A DNA stretch of 64,000 nucleotides from positions 310,001 through 374,000 of the forward strand of contig SPDT01000005.1 in the NCBI GenBank assembly GCA_008477525.1, in the 5' to 3' direction. Position numbers and translations under genes: made by a program. This DNA is from Hypomyces perniciosus (Eukaryota; Ascomycota; Sordariomycetes; Hypocreales; Hypocreaceae). The notes below the pieces were generated by a model. It made no database searches. It saw nothing but the letters and a program-made list of their open reading frames with translations, and was not told the DNA's origin. Shown here in pieces: positions 1 to 11,058 of this stretch. Numbering within the stretch: the stretch's first letter is position 1; each line of letters opens with the position of its first letter.

Positions 1-351
1 TATGCATACAGAGTGTCTCGAAATTTTGGAAATATGAAGGGTCCTAAGTTACCTATGTTGAGTGGAAAGGCCGCCAACCTATTCCGTATTGTATTACTAT
101 TAACCATATATAATATACCAGTGCATTGTTCTGCATGACTCTGACTAGTCGCAGAAATGCCAAAATAAGATGATAAATATTTCAAAAAAAAAAAAAAAGG
201 AAAATATGCACGAATATACTTTGATATTTCTGTGATTTCTTTTGCTTAATTCTAAGTTGCCTTTTCTTTTGGATGTGTTTATGGTTAAACAATCTTTTGC
301 AGTCTCCCTTTTTCGCAACACTTGCTTGATCGACCCGTAATCATGTGATTT
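1..351. other. AT-rich non-coding sequence
   Basis: No gene, RNA or repeat could be supported here. The stretch is AT-rich with a poly-A run near 185-198. It ends in a pyrimidine-rich tract followed by CTCTAG near 357-362, which could be a splice acceptor for the reading frame that follows. Confidence 0.4.
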
Positions 352-777
352 TTGGGCTCTAGAGATTCTTACTGGGCCGACAGCGATCCACCTTCATTTC
401 CCACGAAAGGGACACTTTCTTCTCCTGAAGAGGGGAAAGGTGTCGCCCCAAACAGCATAAAGGATACAGAAGACGAACAAGTTGATCATCCGAAGTCAGA
501 CAATGACGCATCATCTTCTCCTGAAGAAGAGAAGAGCGCTGCTCCAAACGACGCCAAGGATACAGAAACTCAGCACGTTAGCATCGGTGATGTTGAGCCA
601 GCAAGCGATCATGCAATAAAAGAAGATCATGAGCCTACCCTCATGATTCCCATGGAAGATACTCCGAAACTCGACTTCAAAACGATGTTTGCCGAAGCAT
701 TGAGAAGTACAAGAGAAGAAGATCAGGAGACACGCGTGGCGAGAATGCCTTGGATAAGTGAGTCCCCCCGGCTGTGA
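352..777 (+). CDS. Acidic repeat-containing reading frame, possible exon
   Basis: An open frame of 141 codons without an upstream ATG. It may be an internal or terminal exon with an acceptor near 362 and a possible GTGAGT donor near 759. The translated stretch is acidic and contains two diverged copies of a ~23-residue block beginning SSPEE, encoded at about 418-480 and 513-575. The two copies are also similar at DNA level, so this is a small tandem duplication. I recognise no domain and no partner exon, and it could be a chance frame or a gene remnant. Confidence 0.25.
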   Translation: MGSRDSYWADSDPPSFPTKGTLSSPEEGKGVAPNSIKDTEDEQVDHPKSDNDASSSPEEEKSAAPNDAKDTETQHVSIGDVEPASDHAIKEDHEPTLMIPMEDTPKLDFKTMFAEALRSTREEDQETRVARMPWISESPRL

Positions 778-895
778 AGAATTTATAGTTGCGACTATCA
801 AGGGCTTATCGTGTGGAAGCTGGCTAGAAGAAGGCGACCATCATACCCCAACACTCCAGATGGATTCGCCAACGCGATGTCTCCCCGCCGCTTCA

Positions 896-1271
896 CTAAT
901 GACCACGCCATGACCGATGCTCCTCTCTCATCGCTCTAGAATCGAAGACCTTGCCACATATACGGCACTGGTGACTGGAACTTGAGGTAGGTGTCTTGCG
1001 CGTACTAGAGGTAGTGTGTGCCGAGCCAGAAATATTCTCATTCCTTTCATCTTCTTCGAGGGCAGCACGGCAGCTTTCTTCGATCTCGCGGAGTACCCGG
1101 TGCGCCGTCACGGGATCTGTAGGCTTAGCTTTGCCGTACTTCTCTTCATTTAAGAGATGAGAAAGTTAGTTATTGGGGTCCAACAGTGTAGGAGTAACGG
1201 GAGATGTGAAACTTACTCTCGAAGTCGGGATCGCGTGGTTGACGGGCCGCCCAATCAAACAAGGCACCCAT
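896..1271 (-). CDS. Small C2H2 zinc-finger protein (two exons)
   Basis: Exon 1 is 1271-1217 and exon 2 is 1143-896, joined across a 73-nt intron with a GTAAGT donor, a CTAAC branch site and an AAG acceptor. The product is 100 residues. The last ~22 residues form a single C2H2 finger (C-x2-C-x12-H-x5-H, starting CRICGKVFDS) that ends exactly at the C-terminus. The middle is Ser/Thr-rich and the N-terminal part is charged and probably helical. A lone C-terminal finger could bind nucleic acid or a protein, and I do not recognise a specific family. The start is the ATG that opens the only splice-compatible first exon. Confidence 0.6.
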
Positions 1272-2180
1272 GATTCGTATTGGGCTAAAGGATGTTCAGA
1301 AACTTGGAGTATCGAGTCGTCGAGGTTTGATATGATGGAAAGAAACAAGTGCGGGACGGGAGGAGAGGAGAGGAGAGTGCAATCTCGCTGCTTTTAAGAG
1401 CGCCGTCGCCATACGTACAGATGGTAAACTTGGAATCCATACTTCGCACAAACCCAAGCCACGGCTAAGCGCTGTTGCTTCAACTTGGCATTTGCATCAC
1501 CATTCATCGTTACGGAGCACTTCGTCCAACACTCGATATCACCGACGGGCGTTGATGTGCGCCCGCGTGGAGATGGCTGAGCCCCCTATGTGGTTTTGGC
1601 CGTCAGGCCTCCAGACACTCCATAACAACGCGCGCGTTTGGCCACAGCCTTGTCGCCATGCAAGGTATTTGACTTGGTTCAACCAGTAAATGGCCTTGTC
1701 GAGTGGATCGCTTGGTTAACCGAGCGGGTAGCCACCAATCCAGAGTCGTGAATAAGCACGCAGGGCCACAAGGTTGACACGACATCGCAAAACCATCACC
1801 AACATCAACTTACTTCACAACCAAATCCACATGCGGAGCAATTTTTTTCTGTTGTTAGTGACATTCTCTGTTGAGGTGTCGAATTTATGCTATCGACTTC
1901 CAATCAGGGCACTGCTTCTGCCTCAGTCGTTTTCCCCCATGTCCAAACACGGCCCACGAAGAGGACAGGAATTGGGAGGCAGAAGGGCAAGTTTTGGATA
2001 AGGGATGGAAATTGTATGCTGGAAAAGTTTTTGGATTTGATGTCGGTGCTGCGGTGCTATTCAAATACCCTCTGTCGTACAGACTTGTTGTATATTGAAT
2101 AGGTTTGGAAGAGGCAACAGTGGCTTAGCTAGGAGCACGAAGGAAGCTCGTAAATCAACTAGGGGTGCCAAGATCACTGT
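1272..2180. other. Intergenic, no gene seen
   Basis: This is the promoter side of the C2H2 gene. Only short overlapping frames without domain-like content occur. A GA-rich stretch near 1350-1380 lies just upstream of the C2H2 start. Confidence 0.4.
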
Positions 2181-2410
2181 CGCGCAACACAGCTACGTAG
2201 TCAGTCTGAACGCATCACAATAATAGGGCATTATGAACACCTGAACTTCCACTTACACCATGTTGTGTGTGTCTGCTGTGTTGACCTGATCCTTTTTTCC
2301 TAATGGTTTCCCTTCCAACCATTTTATCATAGAAAGAGAACGCCGCGCGTTCTATTTCACCTCAGTTAGTCATGCCCAATTTCTAATCATGCCAACAGCT
2401 AGACCCACGT
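2181..2410. repeat. Diverged repeat, copy A
   Basis: About 220-230 bp here aligns by eye with 6838-7070 in the same orientation, sharing blocks such as TACGTAGTCAG, CTGAAC.CATCAC, GGGCATT, CACCTGAA, TTTATCATA/TCTATCATA and CCTAATCAT. I estimate roughly 75-80% identity with small indels, and many differences are transitions. The copy at 6838 forms the immediate upstream region of the membrane protein gene. No matching coding sequence follows copy A, so it may be an orphan duplicated promoter or an old mobile repeat. Confidence 0.6.
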
Positions 2411-5113
2411 TGTCAGACAGTCACCGTATTGATCTCTGGGGTCTTCTGCTTCTTACGGGTCTGATCATACCACTTTGTCTTTGACCTAGGTAGGTCAATT
2501 TTCGTTGCATCCAAACTGAACGAGCCTGTGTCGACCGATATTAATTTGAATGAATTCAATCTGCCTATTGCTATTTTCAATGATGTTTCTGATGTCGCAT
2601 TACTGAAGGGCACTTAAACACACCTACAGTGTGGGCTCACTTTTTACTGGATTTTGGTCTGACATCTGATCATTCTATTCAATGAATGACTGAGAATATC
2701 TAAAGTAATGAGTCGACGTCTACAGAGTACGCTGGCAGGTGTCATAAGCCTCTCGGTAAAAAAAACCTATGAAAGCAACTGTGATGCCCAAAACGTCGTA
2801 AGCTAGACCAAATAAATTTACCACACCATAAGTCGCTCTTCAAAGGTTAAGGTGAGAATTCGAAAAGCCTGGAGACAGCTGGCGGGATTAAAAATGTTGC
2901 CCTTTATTCAGTGGCATCAGCCCTGCCATGCAGACATTTGTGTACCTAGACTGTGCTTCCCTAGGCCTGAATACTATTGAGAAAGTTGGGTGTCCTATGA
3001 CTACTCCGTATTCACACTCTATTTGCCAATACAGGCAATTTTTATAAGATATATAAGCCCTAGCATACAGTAAATATAATCCACACTATCAGATATGATC
3101 TCTGAGTTGTACACTTCACTTTTGCTGGCTGGTATAAGGGTTTCACATACCCTATATGGAAGATAGAGCCTCACCATAAGGGAATTAATATATATCATAC
3201 AACGAATGAAATGGGATTGCGAACTTGGAAAACATCTCTTGCAAAATAGCATCAAATACGTCCTAGCTCTCAATCGTAGTCCTTCTTCAAGCATCGTAAG
3301 GAGAAATTTCATGGACAAGATCCCAGACCAGGTCAGCAAGACTGGGTCTAGAACTCAAAGACAGACAAACAGCTATTTTCAGCTGTTGAGTGTAACCATC
3401 AGCTTCCTTGCATATACAGGTTTTTTTCTTCTTTCGGTTGAAGGCACTTTTGTCGCAATGTGTATCCACATAAGCAGACAGCATCCAGTACCTAGGAAGT
3501 GCCCGTGACAAGACGATGAGCTCCTAGACGGCTCCACAGAATAAACCAGGATACTACTACCTAATACTGCTGAAACTTCGTACTCGCAAAAGAATATGAG
3601 ACCCATCTTGACCCCACGCATGAAAAAAAAAAAATTACAACTCAGTTCGCACAAGTGGCCAAGTTAGTACTAATGGCAAATTGCGTGACCTGTACAGCTG
3701 AGTGGTTTCATTGCAGATTCCTACAACGAATCCAGGTTCTTCGCATCCAGACAGGGCGAGAGTGTCTAGGTGGGGGCTACAATCCAAGTCGACGCAGCCC
3801 TGTGGCTATGTTTAGGAGAACAGTACGGAGTACGGAGTACGAAGTAGTACTAGACGAATCCTTCTCCATCTCAACCCTGTCTAGCGTTGGCGTTTCGTTT
3901 CCGTCCGGGCGTCGCCCACGATTTCAAGATGGGGACCTAGGCAACAAAATCTTGATCTTGACTCTGCTTCTCCACCATAGCTGGCCCATCTGATAAAGTG
4001 GCCGTGCTTGCTGAAAAGCCTTTCGGTAAAATCTCTCAGTTTTCCAAATATTACCCCAGACCCACCCCAATGTTTTGATCTTAACAGAAAATCCCTGTTC
4101 TTTATATACCAAAGAAAATCTCGATTAACCGAGTAAAAGATCGTTACATTTCTTTCTCTCCTAGGGTGATGACGTTACAGATAGCAGTTACTATGCTAAG
4201 AGGGGTGTAAGTTGGGCATCGGCGCCTCGACTAGCTCATCCCCATTCTCACGATGCCGCCCCCACGAGCAACTCTAGTTCACATTAGCTTGTAACATGAC
4301 TCAAAACGACATTATTACTGGTTGATTCTCTTTACTGCACGGAGTCCGGAATAAGGCTCGGATCGATCCGGTTGTGAACGTGGGATAATAGCGCAGTTTT
4401 GCGGAGAATTTAGTTAGTAATGCCAAGCTGGCGAATACGAACTTCCATTATGATGGAAGCGTCTAGATGCCAAGTACTCCATAGATACCAAACATATGTC
4501 CAGCTCAGGGCTGCCTCGTGCTGCATATCAAGCCGACGAAACCCAAAAAACAAGGTTGTTGTTGTGGAGACAGTCAGGATTGTGTCATCCGCCAAGTGCT
4601 GCATGGATATGAGCCGGAGCCGGAGAAGGAGCCGGAGGAATTCGCCATGCCGGTACGAAGTACACTCCCTGTACATTAATTAGCAGCTCTTCCGGCACAT
4701 ATGCGTTGGCGTTGGGGAGTGCTTGGCGGTGATGCAGTCCATAACATTCTCGAACTGTTTTGCAGGACTTATGGAAGTGCCTGAATCTCACGTTTTCCTG
4801 TACTACATCTGACTGGCTGGTATTGTCTCGACCATCACGGTGCGTGACCTGCCAAGAACCATAGCAGCCGGGCAAAGAAGACTACTCGTACGAGAACCGG
4901 GCAAGAAAATGGACATGCCCGTAAGACTGCCCTAGTGCCCCAGTGCCCCTATATGAAGTACCTATATTTCGATACATTATAAAGACTGCACAGAATGCTT
5001 GGCGCTGACGTGATTATATCAACATAAATGATAGGTCATTCAATTTAGTCTCTCCTGAAGCTAATGTGTAAAGACAAATTCAAACAGACAAAGTTACCAA
5101 GTACACTCGGGCC
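2411..5113. other. Gene-poor intergenic region
   Basis: No gene could be supported. Short frames occur on both strands but none shows a domain, signal peptide or plausible splicing. The dispersed word TACTCCGTA occurs at 3002-3010, and its complement form is tandemly doubled at 3823-3840. A short purine-rich simple repeat (GGAGCC units) lies at about 4613-4640. Confidence 0.45.
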
Positions 5114-6268
5114 TCATGGCATCCACTCACGATAGATCTGAGAAAACCTCTGAAGCTTGGTCTTCCGTTGGCGTGCGGAGCGCTTCATCAAACCTCCCTT
5201 GTTCTCGCTTCCCCCCGCAAACGCCCCCATAACCTCCTCCATCGAGGCTCCACCCAAGCCCAACGACTTCAACGTCCTCCCAACCATCCTATAGTCAGTT
5301 CCACTGAAGGTCGAGGCCAGTGAGATCATCATGTCAATGACGGGCGTTCGCACGCCAGCCTTGGCACCGAGTTCAGAGCAGAGAACCAGCCAATAGGGGA
5401 CATCCTGGCTCAGGAAGCGCTTCTGGGCCCCCTTCGTCTTGTTGTGGGCATCGGTGTTTTGGGCAAAGTCCCTGAAGGTCTTTTCCTGCCGCCCATAGTT
5501 CGTGTTGAATGCCTCGAGAGCAGACTTGATAGGGCTTTGGTACGCCTCTGCCACGGCCAATCGTTCCCGGTCGGCGGCTTCGATGATGCTACAAACGCCG
5601 ACACTCATACCTTGTCGGTAAAAGTAGAAGTCACCGTTTGTCGTCTCGATCCAGCCGAGATTCATAACAGCTGTCGGCACGTGAACGACGCCGTTCAAGC
5701 TGGACATAAAGATCTCCATAATAGTGGAGCTCCAGTCGAGCGACATGTTGAAGACCCTGGCGAGCTCATTGCGGTGTTCTTCTCCCGTGGTACATCCAAT
5801 GGGGCCGATCTGAAGGCGTTTCTTGATACCCCTGACGGTCACCAGACCATCGGCATTAACCCGAGAGCTGTACGGGGAAGTGCTGGTGTCCAAGATTGTT
5901 TGGGCATTAAGTGTTTGGCGTGCCCTGACCCCAACGCCATTTCCGGTAATGAAGATTACCGTACGGCCAGTCAGGTCATATTGAGCTAGTTCGCCCAAGA
6001 CAAGGTCATGACCCTGAGACGGAACAGTCACAATGATGATGGTCTCTGTGAAGCTCGAGACATCACCCAGACCTTCTGTAACGGAAATTTCGAGGTGGCC
6101 GGTAAGCAGCCCGGCGCATTCCAGAACATTGCCATTGTTCTTGATCTTGGGGAGGTTTCCCGGGTGGCCTGGCATAGACCTCAGAATCACGTCGTAGCCT
6201 CTGCTTCCGATGTCAAAAGCGAGAGCACAGCCGACGTGTCCGGCGCCAATGATGCCAACTGTAGCCAT
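5114..6268 (-). CDS. Opine-dehydrogenase-like NAD(P)-dependent oxidoreductase
   Basis: A single-exon gene of 384 residues starting at the first ATG of the frame. The N-terminus is a Rossmann nucleotide-binding fold with GxGxxG at residues 8-13 (in VGIIGAGHVGCALAF). The second half resembles the C-terminal helical domain of the octopine/nopaline dehydrogenase family, and the length fits that family (about 360-410). Such enzymes reductively condense a 2-oxo acid with an amino acid to give an opine. Fungal members are mostly uncharacterised, so the substrate is unknown. The C-terminus is basic, ending in a lysine/arginine-rich helix. No biosynthetic neighbours are present, which argues against a cluster role. 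Confidence 0.8.
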   Translation of the reverse strand: MATVGIIGAGHVGCALAFDIGSRGYDVILRSMPGHPGNLPKIKNNGNVLECAGLLTGHLEISVTEGLGDVSSFTETIIIVTVPSQGHDLVLGELAQYDLTGRTVIFITGNGVGVRARQTLNAQTILDTSTSPYSSRVNADGLVTVRGIKKRLQIGPIGCTTGEEHRNELARVFNMSLDWSSTIMEIFMSSLNGVVHVPTAVMNLGWIETTNGDFYFYRQGMSVGVCSIIEAADRERLAVAEAYQSPIKSALEAFNTNYGRQEKTFRDFAQNTDAHNKTKGAQKRFLSQDVPYWLVLCSELGAKAGVRTPVIDMMISLASTFSGTDYRMVGRTLKSLGLGGASMEEVMGAFAGGSENKGGLMKRSARQRKTKLQRFSQIYREWMP

Positions 6269-6837
6269 TCTGACTGTGGTAGGTAAAGGGCAGGAGAAGA
6301 ATCAGAAGAAGACTAGCCTAAGGGGGGCAGTAACGTGGCAGGAAGGACTCCAAGGTATTAAGCTCAATTCTTGCTACAGCTTTGAAGTGCTTTACTGATG
6401 TAAATTTCAAAGAAAGATATCATCTGGAGGGGGCACCAGCCCCTTTAAATCCTCAGAATCGGGGCTGAATATGTACACAAAACGACCGAACCCGAGCATA
6501 AGTCTTACGACTGAACAGGATGATAAGTCTGACATAACTGCATCATGAGACGAAGAAAACTTGATGATGAGACTGGCTGGCCTGATGGCAAGGCCAATGA
6601 TTCGTTGTTCTGGACTCCATGACGGGCGTGGCAGGCCAGAGAAAGAGAATGCTGCATGAACGAAGTTGCATTGCCAAGATCGACCCATCGAACAGGGCTT
6701 GGATGAGAGAATTTATTGCCTCCATGCTTATAGTGGTGTCCCAGCATCGTCAGCCATACCCTTGACTCAGGTTATTGCTCCTCCGTTAAATACGACTCAA
6801 CTACTATCATCCAAGCTCTACCTCCCCCACCAGCTGC
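6269..6837. other. Intergenic, no gene seen
   Basis: Divergent promoter region between the opine-dehydrogenase-like gene and the membrane protein gene. I see no RNA gene or conserved frame. Confidence 0.4.
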
Positions 6838-7070
6838 CGCGTAACACGGTTACGTAGTCAGCCTGAACACATCACGACAAGTGGGCATTCTGGGCACCTG
6901 AATTCCCACTCTATTACACCGTGATGGGTGTGTGTTAACCTGCTTCCTCCCTCATAATTGGTTTCCTCCCAGCCCTTCTATCATATACAAGAAACGACGT
7001 GCGTTCTTCTCACATCTCAGACAGTAACAAGCTCACTTGTCTACCCGATTCCTAATCATTCCGACAAAAA
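6838..7070. repeat. Diverged repeat, copy B (upstream of membrane protein gene)
   Basis: This copy pairs with 2181-2410. It ends about 70 bp before the ATG at 7142, so it would carry the core promoter and 5' leader of the membrane protein gene. Similarity stops before the coding region in both copies. Confidence 0.6.
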
Positions 7071-7141
7071 GACCGACACCACACCAGTAGGTTACATCCC
7101 ATACTACGTAACCTTCTTGTCTAAATCAGATCAGTTTGATC

Positions 7142-8923
7142 ATGGTCGCTCAGATGACCTCTCCATCGACAACTGAGCAGCCGGCACTACGTCGTCGCTG
7201 CCAGCCCTTCAGGGTTGTCTGGGGGCTTGTCAGCCGTGCTGGCCTCCTCGTCTGGAAGTGGTCAGTTCCACACAGAAACAGCCACCGCCCAGACGATGAA
7301 GTTTATTCTTCTGTTTGGAGCATCAATGTCGACCAAGACAAAATACATGCCATCCTCCACACTGCATTTCCAGACGTGTCGCAAGATGAACTTCCAACTG
7401 AAGAGGAACATGTGCGCTGGTTCCTACGAGATCGCTTTCCACCACCTGTGGAAGCGTCTGGTGAACCAGTTGATGCACAGAACCCAGACACTGAAAAAGA
7501 AGTAACTGTCGATATGGAGAAACAGCGACAAAAGTTTCTACAAGAAGCATCTGAGGAAACTTGGCAGCACATCCCAGTTGAGGTTCGACAGGCACTGGCT
7601 GCCGCCAATACCATCCACCTTGAAAGAAAACTGAATCTTCTCCTGGAGGAGAAGTATCACCCCAGCGCTGGCCTGGGAAGCCTCACCAGATCGGCAGCGG
7701 GGATACGCAAGACGTTCAGTATGTGGAGACACGGCTTCACCGTCGCAGTCAGCTTGCGAGAACGCATCGGCGTCAACGTCTTCTTCGTCATCCTTGCATT
7801 CAGCGCTGTCTACCCGGACGTCGCAGCGGGCTTTCTTGGAGAGCGTTCGTACAATCAGCGCTCAATCGGAAGCAGGATCGTCACCTTGTGCCAACTGTTT
7901 TTCCTCTGGACCTTCCCCTTCCACTCCTTCTGGCTTCTCTTCAACTGGAGCTTGGAACGTCTGTTGGGCGCGTTCGTAGGCAACTCTGCCTACGCCCTGG
8001 TGGCCCTTGTGCCGGCCATTCGTGCCTCATATAGAGAGACGTGGTTCAGAACAATGATGCTTGTGCTCTCCATGTGCTGGCAGATCTCAGTGCAGTTTTC
8101 TCCAACAGTGAGAGACTACCTTGTGCGTCTCGTCACTCGCCGCCAGATGTGGACGCTGCGGAAGCAGACGAAGCTAGAAGACGACATTGATTGGACCCAT
8201 TTCGATGAAATGATCAAGCGTGAGCTTGTTTCTCATCGAACCTTTGCTGAGGAACAAACCAGGCCCGGCGCTGCGCCGCTGTCCTGGCATGACGTCCCAG
8301 TCAAAGTGAGGGTAGAGCGCTATATACAATTCACGAGCACTTTTGTGCATGGTCGCTCTGCTGACCAGCTCATCGGCCTTCTCAAAGACGACATGGAAGG
8401 CATCATCAACACCTACGAAGACTACCGTTCCAGTTCTAATGTCGAAACTCCAGGTGACAAGGACAAGGGGCATGTCGAGCCACGGCTACCAAAGTTCTTG
8501 CTCGTCTTCTTCGACACTGCCATTTTTGCCTACGTCTGTTACTCCTTCTGGACTCAGCCTTTTACATTCAACACTGTCGTTGCTTACAGCACCGTCGTTG
8601 TCATCAAGCAAACCATTATTGCCTTGAAACGATATCAGACCATCAAAAGTGCGCGGCGGCTCTTCACAAATATGGTGTCGATCAACATTCTAGGCATGCT
8701 GCTGGTCTCTACGCCAGTCACAATCGATAGGAACGTCCTCGCCAAAGATGGCAACATGGTGGCCCTGACGCTGGCTATGGTGTTTGCAACAATTTTTCTC
8801 GCAGAGCCCATTGCCCCTACTCTGTTGACGCTGACTGAGAAGGGTGTTAGCGCTTCGTCGCGAGTAGTAGAGAAGATAAAGCACAGGATGAAGAAAGAAG
8901 AAGGAGAAAAGGGAGATGAGTGA
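7142..8923 (+). CDS. Polytopic membrane protein of unknown function
   Basis: A single-exon gene of 593 residues. The frame opens six bases earlier at a TTG, and the first ATG is at 7142. Residues 1-190 are soluble and charged. About eight hydrophobic segments follow: a first group near residues 210-330 (for example VFFVILAFSAVYPDVAAGF and LVALVPAI) and a second group near 450-570. A soluble helical loop lies between them and a lysine/glutamate-rich tail closes the protein. No transporter or enzyme motif is evident. It is probably a fungal-specific integral membrane protein. The upstream repeat copy B suggests its promoter was duplicated in the past. Confidence 0.75.
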   Translation: MVAQMTSPSTTEQPALRRRCQPFRVVWGLVSRAGLLVWKWSVPHRNSHRPDDEVYSSVWSINVDQDKIHAILHTAFPDVSQDELPTEEEHVRWFLRDRFPPPVEASGEPVDAQNPDTEKEVTVDMEKQRQKFLQEASEETWQHIPVEVRQALAAANTIHLERKLNLLLEEKYHPSAGLGSLTRSAAGIRKTFSMWRHGFTVAVSLRERIGVNVFFVILAFSAVYPDVAAGFLGERSYNQRSIGSRIVTLCQLFFLWTFPFHSFWLLFNWSLERLLGAFVGNSAYALVALVPAIRASYRETWFRTMMLVLSMCWQISVQFSPTVRDYLVRLVTRRQMWTLRKQTKLEDDIDWTHFDEMIKRELVSHRTFAEEQTRPGAAPLSWHDVPVKVRVERYIQFTSTFVHGRSADQLIGLLKDDMEGIINTYEDYRSSSNVETPGDKDKGHVEPRLPKFLLVFFDTAIFAYVCYSFWTQPFTFNTVVAYSTVVVIKQTIIALKRYQTIKSARRLFTNMVSINILGMLLVSTPVTIDRNVLAKDGNMVALTLAMVFATIFLAEPIAPTLLTLTEKGVSASSRVVEKIKHRMKKEEGEKGDE

Positions 8924-9205
8924 GAGACTGTTTGGAGTCTCGACGTGTTGTATGCGATCGATTCGACGAAGGGCCTATCATGAAGTGTAGATAAACTAGT
9001 AAAGAAGCGTGAATCCTACTTAGCTCTCTGAGAATTCGAAATAAATTGTACGATTTGACTGCAACTTGCCATTGGGCTGAATACACATGAGCGTAAGAAG
9101 CGATAACTCGAAGGCTGTATTGCATGCATACAGTTTTGTACCCAAAAAATGAAGCCTTTGCAATCCATCTTCGGTAGAAGATGGAGAAAGATACTGCAAA
9201 AAATC

Positions 9206-9276
9206 TCTCCCGCCGGGAATTGAACCCGGGTCTCAAGCGTGACAAGCTTGCATACTGACCACTATACTACGGAAGA
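9206..9276 (-). tRNA. tRNA-Asp (GTC)
   Basis: Read on the minus strand this folds as a 71-nt tRNA. The acceptor stem TCTTCCG pairs with CGGGAGA, the anticodon loop contains GTC within CTTGTCACG, and the T arm reads GGGTTCAATTCCC. There is no intron and no encoded CCA, as usual for eukaryotes. Confidence 0.95.
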
Positions 9277-10811
9277 TGTTTCAGGCGTTGAGCGCCTGTT
9301 GTAGGTGTGGATCACGTGGAGGACTAGAGAAATTGGAATTATATATTCTCGTTCTTGCGAAATGGCTGCCATGACAAGACACCAGCATCGTCCTGGACAT
9401 CACGATGCTGAACAGCGCAATGAAAGAACCCAGTCTGCCTACTCCAAATATTTACAGTAAGCACAGAAAGCAAAATAGTTACCGAGAATGATGAAAACCC
9501 TACGAGGCTGAGCTCAAAATCGCCTCGACTGAGAACACGAGTAGCTACATAGGCACGACAAGGCTCGGGTGCCCTTCTTGAACAAAACAATCTCACCATA
9601 TATTCCTCTGTCGATATCTGGCAAACATACGTTCATTACCAACGGCAGCGACTCAATTTCCGCAATACGTCTTCCTTTACCAAGTACAGCGTTGAACTTC
9701 TAACCTTGCATCCTCCGTGGCACAGCTACCCTGGAGGAAGTCATTCGCTGAGTTTGCGCAATATCAACAAGAGGTACCTGACGCCACTTCTGAAACCTGA
9801 GTGTTCGGCTTTTTGTGATGGCAGACTCGACCAACCGTCGTGGTCGGCCATAAGACGGGCGATTTTGGTCCGTACAACTCACATGGTAGTTTGACCTTGG
9901 TTGGCCACATTGAGGGGCAGCTAAGATTAATGGCTAGAGCGTTAAACTGGGCGATGCGTAGCACCATGTAATTGGATCAGTAGATGGCTTCTTACGTATT
10001 TCTGGTGACTCGGTTGGACAAAGAGATTGTTCAGCTCAGCGCGCAAGTGAGCTTTCTTTCTGGGTGATGACTAGGGCTGTAGATGTGAATGCACAGGGTT
10101 TGGTGCAGATTGACATCAACCGACGGCGTAATAGAGCCAGCCCAAGTCCTACAGCAAACATTCCCGCCTATGTCCAAACTGATAACAAGAAGCCAACAAG
10201 TTCGGGTACAGAGCCCGTGCGATATACGTTGGTCGAAAAGGCTGGGGAGAACAAACACAGTGTGATCAATAACATTGTGCATAGCAAACAGCCAGCCGGC
10301 ATGAACACAATGGATCGTGTGAAACCGTGCATGATTGTACTGACTGACCTAAGTGGTCATACGCCTGTTCCATCATACGAAGTACTGAATCAGCAAAGGG
10401 AGTGCCTACTTCGTAGACATGACCACTAAATTGTACGCATGCTCTTAACAGCGATAAGTGGCGCAATTGTTTGTTAGCCAGTACTCCGTACTTCGTACCC
10501 GATGTCAGATTCTTTGTTCGATGCTCAAAAGCTATATAACAGACGCTCACACTTCGTAGTTGTCTCCGAGATCAAAGAATGCCCCTCCCTTTCTGGTGTT
10601 ACGTGTGGTTGACAATATCTGGCCATGTTTTCGCTAATCTCAAGCAGCTTTCCCGGAAAGCCAAGGCCAAGCGGGGTGACCCGAGGTGCGCATCAGGTCT
10701 CAATTAGGACTAGCTATGTTGCACGACAGCTTGCCCCTCGTACCTCGTATTATTTATTAAATTAAGCGAGTGTTTCATGTTCAGTACCCGAAATGAATTC
10801 TTAATACTCCG
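9277..10811. other. Gene-poor intergenic region
   Basis: No convincing gene is visible. Short frames at 9339-9599 and 10064-10429 lack recognisable features. The dispersed palindromic word occurs at 10481-10490 and again at 10805-10814, at the edge of the MITE-like element. Confidence 0.4.
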
Positions 10812-11058
10812 TACACCTCACAACGATTATAAAGAGTCACGAAATACAAGCCCCACAGTGGCGAGAGATCATTACCTACTCCGTAGTTTTAGTACATATA
10901 TCATCATATTATTTTATATAGTAAATAAGTAGAGATACTTACGCGTTATCTAGTGAGATAGATATTAAGTAATATTCTTAGAATTTCGTAGTTTTATAAT
11001 TTCCCAGTAAATAAGGAGGATACTACTTCGTGGCTCTTTATAATCCTTGTGGGGTGTA
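10812..11058. mobile_element. MITE-like element with 35-bp inverted repeats
   Basis: The left arm 10812-10846 and the right arm 11024-11058 are inverted copies matching at 31 of 35 positions, sharing a core ATTATAAAGAG. Both arms begin with TA, so a TA target-site duplication flanking a CACC..GGTG-ended element is the simplest reading. That fits a non-autonomous Tc1/mariner-type element. The ~177-bp interior is very AT-rich and non-coding. Confidence 0.7.

Noticed and set aside
5444..5989. 181-codon plus-strand frame
   Set aside because: Antisense to the opine-dehydrogenase-like gene, with no recognisable features of its own.
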